A stretch of 64,000 nucleotides of DNA from JBCCIM01 sp965263205 (GTDB taxonomy: Bacteria > Bacteroidota > Rhodothermia > Rhodothermales > JAHQVL01): positions 20,127-84,126 of the forward strand of contig CBDHHF010000004.1 in NCBI GenBank assembly GCA_965263205.1, read 5' to 3'. Under the pieces are notes generated by a model. It saw only the letters and a list, made by a program, of their open reading frames with translations. It did no database searches and had not been told where the DNA came from. Both the position numbers and the translations under genes were made by a program. Positions 17,037 to 25,983 of the stretch are shown here, piece by piece. Each line of letters begins with the position of its first letter. Position 1 is the stretch's first letter.

Positions 17037-18401
17037 ATGAAAAAAATGTTACGCATAACAACAGCTCTTGCGTTGTTTTTCGTTTTTAGCACCTCTGCTT
17101 TTGCACAGATTCGTATTAACGAAGTGGGCAGCAATGGGGTAGATTTTGAAGGTGCCAGCAAGTGGGTAGAACTCTACAATGCTGGCGATACACCTGAAGA
17201 TGTATCCAGCCTGATTTTCTGCGACTTCCCGCAGTATCCCGTGATCAGCAGCCTGACTGTTCTTGCAGGTGATGTGACCATTCCCGCCGGTGGCTACCTG
17301 GTTGTGTCCTGGGCTACGCTGGATGCTGACAACGACGGCGATGCCGAAGTTGGTTTGTATGCAGCCGGCACAGGCGACTTCGGTGATGAGTCTCTGATAC
17401 TGGATTACATGCAGTACGGCACCGGTGACCACGCACGCGACGGTACCGCCGAAGACGCCGGCCTTTGGACCGATGGCGAGTTTGTCCCGGCCCCAGGTGT
17501 GGGTCTTAGCTTGCAGTACATCGACAATGGCACACCAGGTGCTGGCAACTGGGTTGCCGCTGAGCCTACACCAAACGCAGATAACCCATCCGCTGAAGTG
17601 CCCATCCGCATCAGTGAGATTGGTTTTGATGGCGTTGACTTCGACGGCGCAAGCAAATGGGTCGAATTGCAGAACGTAGGTGACGAAGACTTTGACATTA
17701 CGGGACTGATTCTTTGCGATTTCCCGCAGTATCCAACCGTCCATGGCCTCACGCCACTCGATGGCGGTAGTGCAATTATTCCAGCGGGAGGTTTCCTCGT
17801 GGTAGCATGGCCAAACCTGGATGCGGATAATGATGGCGATGCCGAGGTTGGGTTGTACAACGTGGCCACGCTTGATTTTGCTGATGAAACGCTATTGCTG
17901 GATTACATGCAGTATGGCGAAGCCAATCACACACGGGAGAGCGTAGCGGTTGCTGCCGGCGTGTGGGAAGCCGGTGCATTTGTTGCCGCACCACCTTCCG
18001 GCCAGAGCCTGCAACTTGTTGACAATGCAGCTACGGGTGTCGCCAACTGGGTGAGCGCACCAGCAACGCCTAATGCAGAGAACAACATGTCGACGAGCAT
18101 CGAGGAAGGCGAAGCGCCTAACGCTTTTGCGTTACATGCGAACTTCCCCAATCCGTTTAACCCAACGACGACGATCTCATACGATCTCGAGCGTACAGGT
18201 CAGGTGGCTTTGGAAGTGTATGACACACTCGGCCAGCGCGTGACCAGCCTCTTTAGCGGGTCGCAGGCTGCCGGCACACACGCCTTCGCCTGGGATGGTC
18301 GCGATGCACGCGGCAACGTAGTGTCTTCGGGTGTTTACTTTTACCGCCTGACACTGGATGGCAATTTCAGCCAGTCGCGCGTGATGACGTTGCTCAAATA
18401 G
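17037..18401 (+). CDS. Tandem lamin-tail-domain secreted protein, type IX sorted
   Basis: The start ATG at 17037 has a strong AAGGAG site six bases upstream; the frame also extends to 16989 without support. The 454-residue product has a signal peptide (1-24, ending A-F-A-Q), two tandem copies of a lamin-tail (LTD)-like domain (about 25-190 and 191-360), and a type A type IX sorting domain (about 365-454). The two copies are closely alike: both carry S-K-W-V-E-L, C-D-F-P-Q-Y-P and A-D-N-D-G-D-A-E-V-G-L-Y. LTD domains occur in secreted nucleases and adhesins, but no enzyme domain is attached here. It is probably a cell-surface or secreted binding protein. Confidence 0.88.
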   Translation: MKKMLRITTALALFFVFSTSAFAQIRINEVGSNGVDFEGASKWVELYNAGDTPEDVSSLIFCDFPQYPVISSLTVLAGDVTIPAGGYLVVSWATLDADNDGDAEVGLYAAGTGDFGDESLILDYMQYGTGDHARDGTAEDAGLWTDGEFVPAPGVGLSLQYIDNGTPGAGNWVAAEPTPNADNPSAEVPIRISEIGFDGVDFDGASKWVELQNVGDEDFDITGLILCDFPQYPTVHGLTPLDGGSAIIPAGGFLVVAWPNLDADNDGDAEVGLYNVATLDFADETLLLDYMQYGEANHTRESVAVAAGVWEAGAFVAAPPSGQSLQLVDNAATGVANWVSAPATPNAENNMSTSIEEGEAPNAFALHANFPNPFNPTTTISYDLERTGQVALEVYDTLGQRVTSLFSGSQAAGTHAFAWDGRDARGNVVSSGVYFYRLTLDGNFSQSRVMTLLK

Positions 18402-18414
18402 TGTGCAGCGTTTG

Positions 18415-18511
18415 GAGAGAGGAGTGAAGAGTATTAAGTGAAGAGTATTGAGAGAGGAGTGAAGAGTTTTGTCTGGAGGATTAGGTCCAGCAAACTCCTC
18501 ACTCCTCTCTC
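18415..18511 (+). repeat. Heptad repeat with long inverted arm
   Basis: From 18415 the sequence reads in seven-base units: GAGAGAG, GAGTGAA, GAGTATT, AAGTGAA, GAGTATT, GAGAGAG, GAGTGAA, GAGTTTT. The last three units (18450-18471) are matched by an inverted copy at 18491-18511, giving a hairpin of about 20 base pairs with one mismatch and one bulge. It sits just behind the lamin-tail gene and may act as its transcript end, although no T run follows. Confidence 0.75.
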
Positions 18512-18642
18512 TTTACTCCAAACTGAACTAAAAAAATTAGCACAGACTCTATCTGAAGCCCTTGCACCTCTGCTCAAAAGGGGCTAATGTTCATGCTCAG
18601 TTAACACCCACCTGTTAATCGCCTCCTGGTAGGCAGTTGAGC

Positions 18643-20148
18643 ATGTCGATAAACGCAGAACAACGCTTTTCTTCACGCTGGGGCCTTTTGCTCAGTGTAT
18701 TAGGTATCGCTGTTGGAACGGGCAATATATGGCGATTCCCTCGCATCGCGGCCCAAAACAGTGGCGACGATGGCGCCGGCGCTTTTTTGATCGCCTGGGC
18801 GATTTTTCTCATTGTATGGAGTGTGCCGCTCATTATAGCTGAGTATGCGCTGGGTAGAAAAGGCCGGATGGGGCTCGTTGGTACGTTTACCCGTATTGTT
18901 GGCGAGCGTTATGCCTGGATGGGCGCTTTTATTGCGTTCGTGGCAGCAGCAATCATGTTCTATTATTCTGTTGTTGCCGGCTGGTGTTTGTTCTACTTCA
19001 CCGAGATGCTGACCAACCCGCTGCCGCTTACTACCGAGGCTTCGACAGCAGTCTGGGAGAATTTTCAGTCTGGTGGGCGACCTATTCTGTTTCACGGAAT
19101 AGCAATGGGATTTGGGGCGCTTGTGGTGTGGCGAGGCATATCGTCGATAGAGCGGGTGAATAAAATACTGATTCCAACGCTCGTGATTATCGTGCTGGTC
19201 GCGCTTGTCCGAAGCGTTACGCTCTCAGGTGCCGGTGATGGTATTCGATTCCTCTTTACGCCCGACTGGTCACTGTTTGCAAAGCCACAACTTTGGCTTG
19301 ATGCTTTAACCCAGAATGCCTGGGACACGGGAGCCGGCTGGGGGCTTATTCTTACCTACGGTGCCTACATGCAGCGTGAGCATGGCATCGTTAAAAATTC
19401 CATTATTACGGGCGTGGGCAACAATACCGTGTCGCTTATTGCCGCGATAACCATTTTTGCCGCTGCATTTGCTATTCTGGGCGCTGATATGTCGCGCGCT
19501 GAAGTACTGGCAGTGATGAAAGACAGTGGGCCGGCTTCGACTGGACTCACCTTCATCTGGATGCCGCAGATCTTTGCTGCCATGCCGGGTGGAAATTTGT
19601 TCGCCATTCTCTTCTTCCTTGGGCTATCTTTTGCTGCTTTCAGCTCGCTCATTTCTATGATTGAGCTAACAACACGTATTTTTGTCGATGGTGGCCTCTC
19701 GCGTACAAAGGCAGTTGCTGCCGTTTGCTCTGTTGGTTTTCTGCTCGGCATACCGTCAGCAATAAATCTTGATTTCTTTAGCAATCAGGATTTTGTTTGG
19801 GGCGTTGCGCTTATGATTTCGGGTGCGCTGGTCGCCTTTGCTGTTATTCGCTACGGCCCTGGGCATCTACGTCGCGAAGAAGTGAATGCTACCCCAGGCG
19901 ATTGGGGTGTAGGGAAAGGCTGGGGCCTCATCATGCGGTATGCCATCCCGTTCCAGGCTATTGTCCTCCTTGTGTGGTGGCTTTATCTCTCGATCACCGT
20001 CTATGCACCCGATACCTGGTATGACCCCACGGATCCCTTTAGCTTCATGACGTGTGTGTTGCAGTGGGGGGCGGTTATGATTTTCTTCATGCTGATTAAT
20101 CGCTGGCTTGTGAGCCGGCTCAAGCGCGGTGCGCTCGTGCAACCTTAA
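18643..20148 (+). CDS. Sodium-dependent transporter, NSS/SNF family
   Basis: A 501-residue membrane protein, counted from the ATG at 18643 (a TTG lies two codons earlier). It has the first-helix signature of neurotransmitter:sodium symporters, G-x-x-x-G-T-G-N-I-W-R-F-P, at about residues 21-33, and about twelve hydrophobic segments. Bacterial relatives such as LeuT, TnaT and MhsT import amino acids with Na+. A Trp-rich tail follows the last helices. Na+ coupling fits a marine organism. A strong terminator follows at 20188, so it is probably a single-gene transcript. Confidence 0.93.
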   Translation: MSINAEQRFSSRWGLLLSVLGIAVGTGNIWRFPRIAAQNSGDDGAGAFLIAWAIFLIVWSVPLIIAEYALGRKGRMGLVGTFTRIVGERYAWMGAFIAFVAAAIMFYYSVVAGWCLFYFTEMLTNPLPLTTEASTAVWENFQSGGRPILFHGIAMGFGALVVWRGISSIERVNKILIPTLVIIVLVALVRSVTLSGAGDGIRFLFTPDWSLFAKPQLWLDALTQNAWDTGAGWGLILTYGAYMQREHGIVKNSIITGVGNNTVSLIAAITIFAAAFAILGADMSRAEVLAVMKDSGPASTGLTFIWMPQIFAAMPGGNLFAILFFLGLSFAAFSSLISMIELTTRIFVDGGLSRTKAVAAVCSVGFLLGIPSAINLDFFSNQDFVWGVALMISGALVAFAVIRYGPGHLRREEVNATPGDWGVGKGWGLIMRYAIPFQAIVLLVWWLYLSITVYAPDTWYDPTDPFSFMTCVLQWGAVMIFFMLINRWLVSRLKRGALVQP

Positions 20149-20187
20149 CGTTTTGTAGGTATTCCAGCGCGCTTGTGTACTATCATT

Positions 20188-20234
20188 ACGGGCCGAGGGC
20201 AACCATTTTTCATGTGTTGGCTCGGCCCGTTTTC
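20188..20234 (+). terminator. Intrinsic terminator after the NSS transporter gene
   Basis: A perfect 10-base stem (ACGGGCCGAG at 20188-20197, CTCGGCCCGT at 20221-20230) with a 23-base loop is followed by TTT. Confidence 0.8.
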
Positions 20235-20518
20235 TGTTTGTGTAGCGTCGGTCGAATATGCATGCTTTGGTAACCTGATTCCGTTCCGTCAGAAATTATA
20301 CCTGTCACGACCTGTGGTTAAGTGTTTCGGTTAAATAAGGTTGTGAATCTTAAGGCTTTTCCGGGTTTTAAAAATAAAGTCTAACCTGTGCATCTATTGG
20401 GTATAGATTTTGATTTCAGGGGACACCTATCAATTCATTGATACCAAACGCAGTAGTGACCCCCATTTCTAATAGGGCCTGGTATTCATTTTTATCTACA
20501 TCGTAATTAATCAGTCAA
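20235..20518 (+). promoter_or_regulatory. Leader of the giant secreted protein gene
   Basis: The leader is AT-rich and contains a near-perfect palindrome TATCAAT-TC-ATTGATA at 20428-20443, which could be an operator. No convincing promoter hexamers or Shine-Dalgarno site were identified before the ATG at 20519. Confidence 0.35.
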
Positions 20519-23500
20519 ATGCTTTTAAATAGATTGCCGTCTGTTAGCGTGTGGACAATTTTTACAGTGCTGTCCATTCTGTTTACAGCATTACCCACAA
20601 GTTCTCTGGCACAGGTCAGCCACGTGCCAAAGCCTCAGTTAAATCAAAATGCAGCCCGCAACGCCTTGAATGCGCGGCAGATGTATTTCCCGCAGGATGC
20701 CCAGAATCCAGTTGCCTTTGATGCCAGCGCGCTGGAAGGTGAGAACCTGGTGCTTCCAACGACGCTTGACTTTGGGCCGGACGGCCGGCTTTATGTTGCG
20801 CAGCTCAATGGTCTGATCAATGCTTATACCATTGTCAAAAATGGCGCAAACGATTACGAAATCACCGATACCGAGCCGATTCGCGTACTGAAAGAAAATA
20901 TCGCGAACCACGATGATGATGGGGCACTGAATACCACCACGATTACCCAGAGCGGCTTTCCACTTGACCTGGCTGTAACCCGACAGATTACAGGTATTCT
21001 GGTGTTAGGTACGCCATCGAATCCAATTATCTATGCAACATCCAGTGACCCGCGCCACGGTGGTGGTGACCTGAATGGCATCGACGATTCCGGATTGGAT
21101 ACCAACTCGGGCGTGATCAGTAAGCTCACCTGGGACGGTAGCGACTGGAATAAAGTTGATCTGGTGCGTGGTTTGCCGCGGTCAGAAGAAAATCACTCAG
21201 TGAATGGGATTCGGATCGATGAAGCAAACAACATGATGTACGTTGCTGTTGGTGGACTAACCAACGGTGGCGCACCGTCGAACAACTTTACACGCATTAC
21301 AGAATATGCCCTGGCTGCCGCTATTCTCAGCGTTGATTTAGCTGCAATCGAGGCATTGCCGCTGCAGGGAAGTGGAAATGCGTCGTATTACTACGACATG
21401 CCAACCGTTGATGACCCAACCCGCGCAAACGTCAATGGCATCACGGATCCCAGTGATCCCGGCTACACGGGTGAAGATGTTGGTGATCCGTTTGGTGGCA
21501 ACAATGGCTTGAATCAGTCACGCCTCGTGCTGGATAGCCCTGTACAGTTGCATGCAACAGGTTTGCGTAACCCGTATGACCTGGTGATTATGGAGACGGC
21601 ACCATACACCGGCAACATGTACACCATCGATAACGGCGCCAACCCGGGCTGGGGTGGGCATCCGATTGGTGAAGGGAGTTATCCTGGTGCAAGCGCAGGC
21701 CTTTGTACAAACGACTACGATCCGGCTGAGCCAGGGTCTACAGGGCCAGGGCCAAACGATGGCCAGGTGAATAACTTGAACGGCATGCACTATATTCGCG
21801 AGTTGGAAGCGGGCCGGCCTTACTACGGCGGTCACCCAACCCCCATTCGCGGCAATCCAGCTGGTGCGGGCCTGTATACGTATTTTGATGGAGCCGGCAC
21901 ATTTCGCACCAGTACAACCGGCCCCAACCCGCTGCCAGCCGACTGGCCGCCCATTCCAGTGAGCGAAGGATATCCGGCTGAGTGTGACTTCCGTAATTCC
22001 GGTGTAGATGATGGCTCACTTGTCGATTATGTGCCATCTACCAATGGCATGGCTGAGTACACTGCCAGCAATTTTGACGGTGAAATCCAGGGAGCGATTA
22101 TTTCTGCCGGCTTTAGCGGTGAAATCTACATTGCCAAGCTGAATGCTGCCGGCGATGCTGTGACCAATGGCGTCGAAGAGCTCTTCAATAACTTTGGTGT
22201 GAATCCACTTGATGTGATTGCACAGGGCGACGATGATCCGTTTCCTGGCACCATCTGGGCCATCACGTACGGCTCCTGGAGCGTCACGATTTTTGAGCCC
22301 GTTGAAGGCGTTGTGTGTGTAGGTGGACCAGGGGCGCAGGATGACGATAATGACGGCTACAGCAACGACGACGAAATTGCCAACGGCACAAACGAATGTA
22401 GTGCAGCAGATAAGCCGAGCGATAATGACGGCGATTTTGTCTCTGACCTTTCAGATACTGATGATGATAATGACGGTGCCAATGACGTTGATGACCCGTT
22501 TGCCATCGACGCAGCCAATGGTATCGGCAACACGTTGCCCATCAAGTATGATCTCTTTAACGAAGATCCGGCTACAGGCTTCTTTGGACTCGGCTTTAAC
22601 GGGCTGATGCATAATGGTAGCAGCGACTACCTCGATCAGTTCGACACGGCGCAGGGTATTTTCGGCGGAACTGCCGGCCTGCTTACCTTCCCTAATGTGA
22701 CGGAAGGTGATGCGCTAGGTAGCAGTAACAACCAGGATAATGCGCTGCAATTTGGTGTTGATGTATCGAGTGCGACGGCACCGTTCGAGGTAGAAGTGCT
22801 GATCAAGCCGCCGTTCTTCAGTGCTACGACGCCCCAGGATGGACAGTCGCAAGGCTTCTATATTGGCACAGGCGATCAGGATAACTACTTGAAAGTGGCC
22901 CTTGCTGCAAATGGAGGAAATGGTGGCATCGAGGTAGTACACGAGAATGGTGGTACACCAACAACCACACTCTATGGTAATAATCTGGGTGGTGGTGAGC
23001 AGATTCCCGGTGACGTCCTAAACGCCGGTGGTTCGTTGAGTCTGCTGTTGCAGGTAGATCCTGCAGCCGGCACAGCGCTGCCAGGGTATCAAATCGACAA
23101 CGACGATCCGTTTTACATGGGCAGCCCGATTAACCTGTCGGGTGACGTGTTGTCTGCGTTGCAGAGCAGCGGTCAGGCATTGGCTATAGGTATTATTGCA
23201 ACGTCAGCAGGACCAGGTTCTCCGTTCACGGCAACCTGGGACAAAGTTGACGTAACTACGATTTCCAATGGGGCATCAGCTTTTGTTGAGATTGCTACGC
23301 CGGAAGATATTGATGCCAGCACGGTTGCCGGCGGCAGCATAAGTGTTGAGAATACATCTACAAACGGCCAGAAAATTACGAGCGTAACCTTCGATCTTAG
23401 CACCGGTATCTTCCCGGATATGGTGTTTGATCCAGATGGCACGGCAGGGGACAATACGGGTAAAGGCTTCACGGCAGATAATGGTGCAAGTCAAACTGGA

Positions 23501-25876
23501 TTTTCCAATGCCACGCTAGGGTCCCCGCACAATGGGACCAACGGTGATGATGGCTATGACGCTGTGACGGCAACATTTACCGACTTTGATCCAGGGGATT
23601 CTTTTGGTTTCTCGATCGACGCCGATCCGACGAGCATTAAAGGGTCAAGTGCACCTGGACCCGGTGAGTCGGGCAGTATCTCTGGACTTGAGTTGACCGG
23701 CGCTTCTGTAACTGTAAGTTTTGATGATGGCTCGGAGTATACAGCAGAGCTCTTCCAGGTAGAAGGTAGCGTCAGTGCATCAGCCGGCTATGCTGCTGCA
23801 GATATCCTGGGTGCACCATCGATCAGCGTGCCAGGCGCCTCAAATTTGAAATCGAAAGTGGATGATTTGGAGCAGACTATTCGTGTCAGCGGTGATATTG
23901 GTTCACAGGTACGGTTGATGGTAGCCGAAGCCGCGCTCTTTATTGACGGCGACGGATTCGATATCGATGCGTTTGAGGCCAATACAGCGCTTGCTATCCA
24001 GGAGTTTGAGCAGACCATTGGTGGCAGTGGATTTGCTGACTTTAGTGTGACGCTTGGCAATTCACAGGCAGAAGGTGGTATCAACTACGCTGCTGCTGTA
24101 TTTGTCGATGCTGAAGGGCGCACAGGCGACGTATCTGACGTGGTTGTGCTTGATTACGACCCGGACGGTGTAGCAACAACCATCGTGCGTATCAACGCCG
24201 GTGGACCAACTGTATCGGTAAACGGTGTTACCTGGGATGCCGATCAGTTCTTTACTGGCGGCGGTACGTTCTCAAATACAACAGCCATTGCCGGCACCGA
24301 CTCTGACCAGATCTACCAGACAGAACGGTTCGATGCCGGGCAAAGCGGCTTGTCTTACAATATTCCTGTACCTGGCGACGGCAACTACAACGTCACGCTG
24401 CACTTCGCGGAGATTTTCTTTGGTGCGCCAGGTGGAGGCGCAGAGTTAGGCGCACCGAACCAGCGCGTGTTTAGCATCGATGTAGAGGATGGACAGGCCA
24501 CGCTCACTGACGTTGATATCTACGATGAAGTTGGGCCCGCCGCTGCGCTGGTTTATACGTTCGAAGACATAAGCGTAACGGATGGCGCGCTTGAGATATC
24601 CATGTCATCGAGCGTGCGTGAAGGCAAAATTTCAGGGATCGAAGTCTCTACGTTGGGCGACCCAAGTCCAATTACCGCTTCGCCAAATCCAATCAATTTC
24701 TACGTTGCTGAAGTTGGAGGTTCCTCCAATGGTCGTACCATCACGATCTCAAACAGTGGCGCTGAGGAAGTAACTGTAACCGGTGTATCGTATTCAGGCG
24801 CCGGCGCGGCTGACTTCACCAATACCTTTACCTCAGCTTTCAATATTGCCGGTGGTGCTTCAAGCGAGCTCGGCATTGGGTTCACGCCAACTTCAGCAGG
24901 TGCCAAAACCGCACAACTGGAAATCGCTTTTACAGGTGGCAGTGGCTCGCCTGCCAAGCTGACCGTTAATGGTGAGGGACAGGTCGTATCAAATGGTGAG
25001 GTGCTCTATCGCGTGAATGCTGGTGGTGAAGCCCTGGCTTCGCTCGATGGCAAACGCGTGTGGGCAGAAGACCAGACGCCATTCTCTGCCAATGCTCTGG
25101 GGCAAGCCAAGCTAGGTGCGCCTTCGCCATATGTGAATTCGTTGGGTGCTGGGGATCATACGTTTGGGACGCTGGATGAAGTGACGCTTGATGGAACGGT
25201 GCCCGGCTCAGTACCGCCGGCTGTTTTCCAAACCGAGCGCTGGGACCCTGCCACCGAGCCCAATCAGCAATGGAGCTTCCCAGTAGCCGCAGGTACACAG
25301 ATTGAAATCCGCGTGTATCTCGCTGAAATCTTCCTTACAACAGACAACAACAGCACCGACGGCCCGCGCATCTTCGACATCGCCGTTGATGGTGTCGTGC
25401 CGGCAGTATTCGACAACATCGATGCGTTTGCAGAGGTAGGTCACGATGTGGGCATTATGAAGTCGTTCACAACGACGAGTGACGGTGCTGTTGATCTTGA
25501 GATCTATAAAGATGGCGGTGAAAACTTCGCTGCTGTTAAGGCCATTGAAATTATTGATCCGACCCTGGTGAGCAACGAAGGGGAAGAAGCTGTAATTCCA
25601 GATGCCTTCCGTTTGATTGGCAACTATCCGAATCCGTTTAATCCAACAACCAATGTGATATTTGAGGTGCCGCAGCCGGCGCATGTATCGGTTGAGGTGT
25701 ATGATGTGATGGGACGCAAAGTGCTCGAAATTCCAGCGCAGGGCTTTGCACCAGGTGCCGGCCAGCTTACGTTGGACGCCAGCAGCCTGAGTTCGGGTAT
25801 TTATCTTTACCGCGTCGTTGCCGAAATGAGCACTGAGACCCAGGTCAAAACGGGTCGGATGACTTTTGTGAAGTAA
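20519..25876 (+). CDS. 1785-residue multidomain secreted carbohydrate-binding protein, type IX sorted
   Basis: Domain order, with rough residue positions: signal peptide 1-32; a beta-propeller resembling PQQ-type sugar dehydrogenases/NHL proteins (about 50-595; H-A-T-G-L-R-N-P-Y-D is typical); an Asp-rich thrombospondin type 3-like calcium stretch (about 600-665); a LamG-like beta domain (about 670-915); an unnamed module (about 920-1215) shared with the protein at 34917; malectin domain 1 (about 1220-1380); an ASH-type Ig domain (1382-1490); malectin domain 2 (1494-1680); and a type A sorting domain (1690-1785). Malectin domains bind carbohydrates, so the protein probably binds and may oxidise sugars at the cell surface. 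PQQ-ligand residues were not verified, so dehydrogenase activity is open. Confidence 0.88.
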   Translation: MLLNRLPSVSVWTIFTVLSILFTALPTSSLAQVSHVPKPQLNQNAARNALNARQMYFPQDAQNPVAFDASALEGENLVLPTTLDFGPDGRLYVAQLNGLINAYTIVKNGANDYEITDTEPIRVLKENIANHDDDGALNTTTITQSGFPLDLAVTRQITGILVLGTPSNPIIYATSSDPRHGGGDLNGIDDSGLDTNSGVISKLTWDGSDWNKVDLVRGLPRSEENHSVNGIRIDEANNMMYVAVGGLTNGGAPSNNFTRITEYALAAAILSVDLAAIEALPLQGSGNASYYYDMPTVDDPTRANVNGITDPSDPGYTGEDVGDPFGGNNGLNQSRLVLDSPVQLHATGLRNPYDLVIMETAPYTGNMYTIDNGANPGWGGHPIGEGSYPGASAGLCTNDYDPAEPGSTGPGPNDGQVNNLNGMHYIRELEAGRPYYGGHPTPIRGNPAGAGLYTYFDGAGTFRTSTTGPNPLPADWPPIPVSEGYPAECDFRNSGVDDGSLVDYVPSTNGMAEYTASNFDGEIQGAIISAGFSGEIYIAKLNAAGDAVTNGVEELFNNFGVNPLDVIAQGDDDPFPGTIWAITYGSWSVTIFEPVEGVVCVGGPGAQDDDNDGYSNDDEIANGTNECSAADKPSDNDGDFVSDLSDTDDDNDGANDVDDPFAIDAANGIGNTLPIKYDLFNEDPATGFFGLGFNGLMHNGSSDYLDQFDTAQGIFGGTAGLLTFPNVTEGDALGSSNNQDNALQFGVDVSSATAPFEVEVLIKPPFFSATTPQDGQSQGFYIGTGDQDNYLKVALAANGGNGGIEVVHENGGTPTTTLYGNNLGGGEQIPGDVLNAGGSLSLLLQVDPAAGTALPGYQIDNDDPFYMGSPINLSGDVLSALQSSGQALAIGIIATSAGPGSPFTATWDKVDVTTISNGASAFVEIATPEDIDASTVAGGSISVENTSTNGQKITSVTFDLSTGIFPDMVFDPDGTAGDNTGKGFTADNGASQTGFSNATLGSPHNGTNGDDGYDAVTATFTDFDPGDSFGFSIDADPTSIKGSSAPGPGESGSISGLELTGASVTVSFDDGSEYTAELFQVEGSVSASAGYAAADILGAPSISVPGASNLKSKVDDLEQTIRVSGDIGSQVRLMVAEAALFIDGDGFDIDAFEANTALAIQEFEQTIGGSGFADFSVTLGNSQAEGGINYAAAVFVDAEGRTGDVSDVVVLDYDPDGVATTIVRINAGGPTVSVNGVTWDADQFFTGGGTFSNTTAIAGTDSDQIYQTERFDAGQSGLSYNIPVPGDGNYNVTLHFAEIFFGAPGGGAELGAPNQRVFSIDVEDGQATLTDVDIYDEVGPAAALVYTFEDISVTDGALEISMSSSVREGKISGIEVSTLGDPSPITASPNPINFYVAEVGGSSNGRTITISNSGAEEVTVTGVSYSGAGAADFTNTFTSAFNIAGGASSELGIGFTPTSAGAKTAQLEIAFTGGSGSPAKLTVNGEGQVVSNGEVLYRVNAGGEALASLDGKRVWAEDQTPFSANALGQAKLGAPSPYVNSLGAGDHTFGTLDEVTLDGTVPGSVPPAVFQTERWDPATEPNQQWSFPVAAGTQIEIRVYLAEIFLTTDNNSTDGPRIFDIAVDGVVPAVFDNIDAFAEVGHDVGIMKSFTTTSDGAVDLEIYKDGGENFAAVKAIEIIDPTLVSNEGEEAVIPDAFRLIGNYPNPFNPTTNVIFEVPQPAHVSVEVYDVMGRKVLEIPAQGFAPGAGQLTLDASSLSSGIYLYRVVAEMSTETQVKTGRMTFVK

Positions 25877-25899
25877 TTAATTGATTAATACGGTGATGT

Positions 25900-25956
25900 A
25901 ACACATCCGTCTGTAGCTGTCCTCGCTCGCGCTGGATAGCGGCAAACGGATGTGTT
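25900..25956 (+). other. Inverted repeat between secreted protein gene and glycan operon
   Basis: Perfect 11-base arms AACACATCCGT (25900-25910) and ACGGATGTGTT (25946-25956) with a 35-base loop. No T run follows, so it is not a standard intrinsic terminator; it could still stop transcription weakly or fold in the leader of the operon that starts at 25984. Confidence 0.5.
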
Positions 25957-25983
25957 GCGGCGCTTCATATAGTTAGTATTAGT

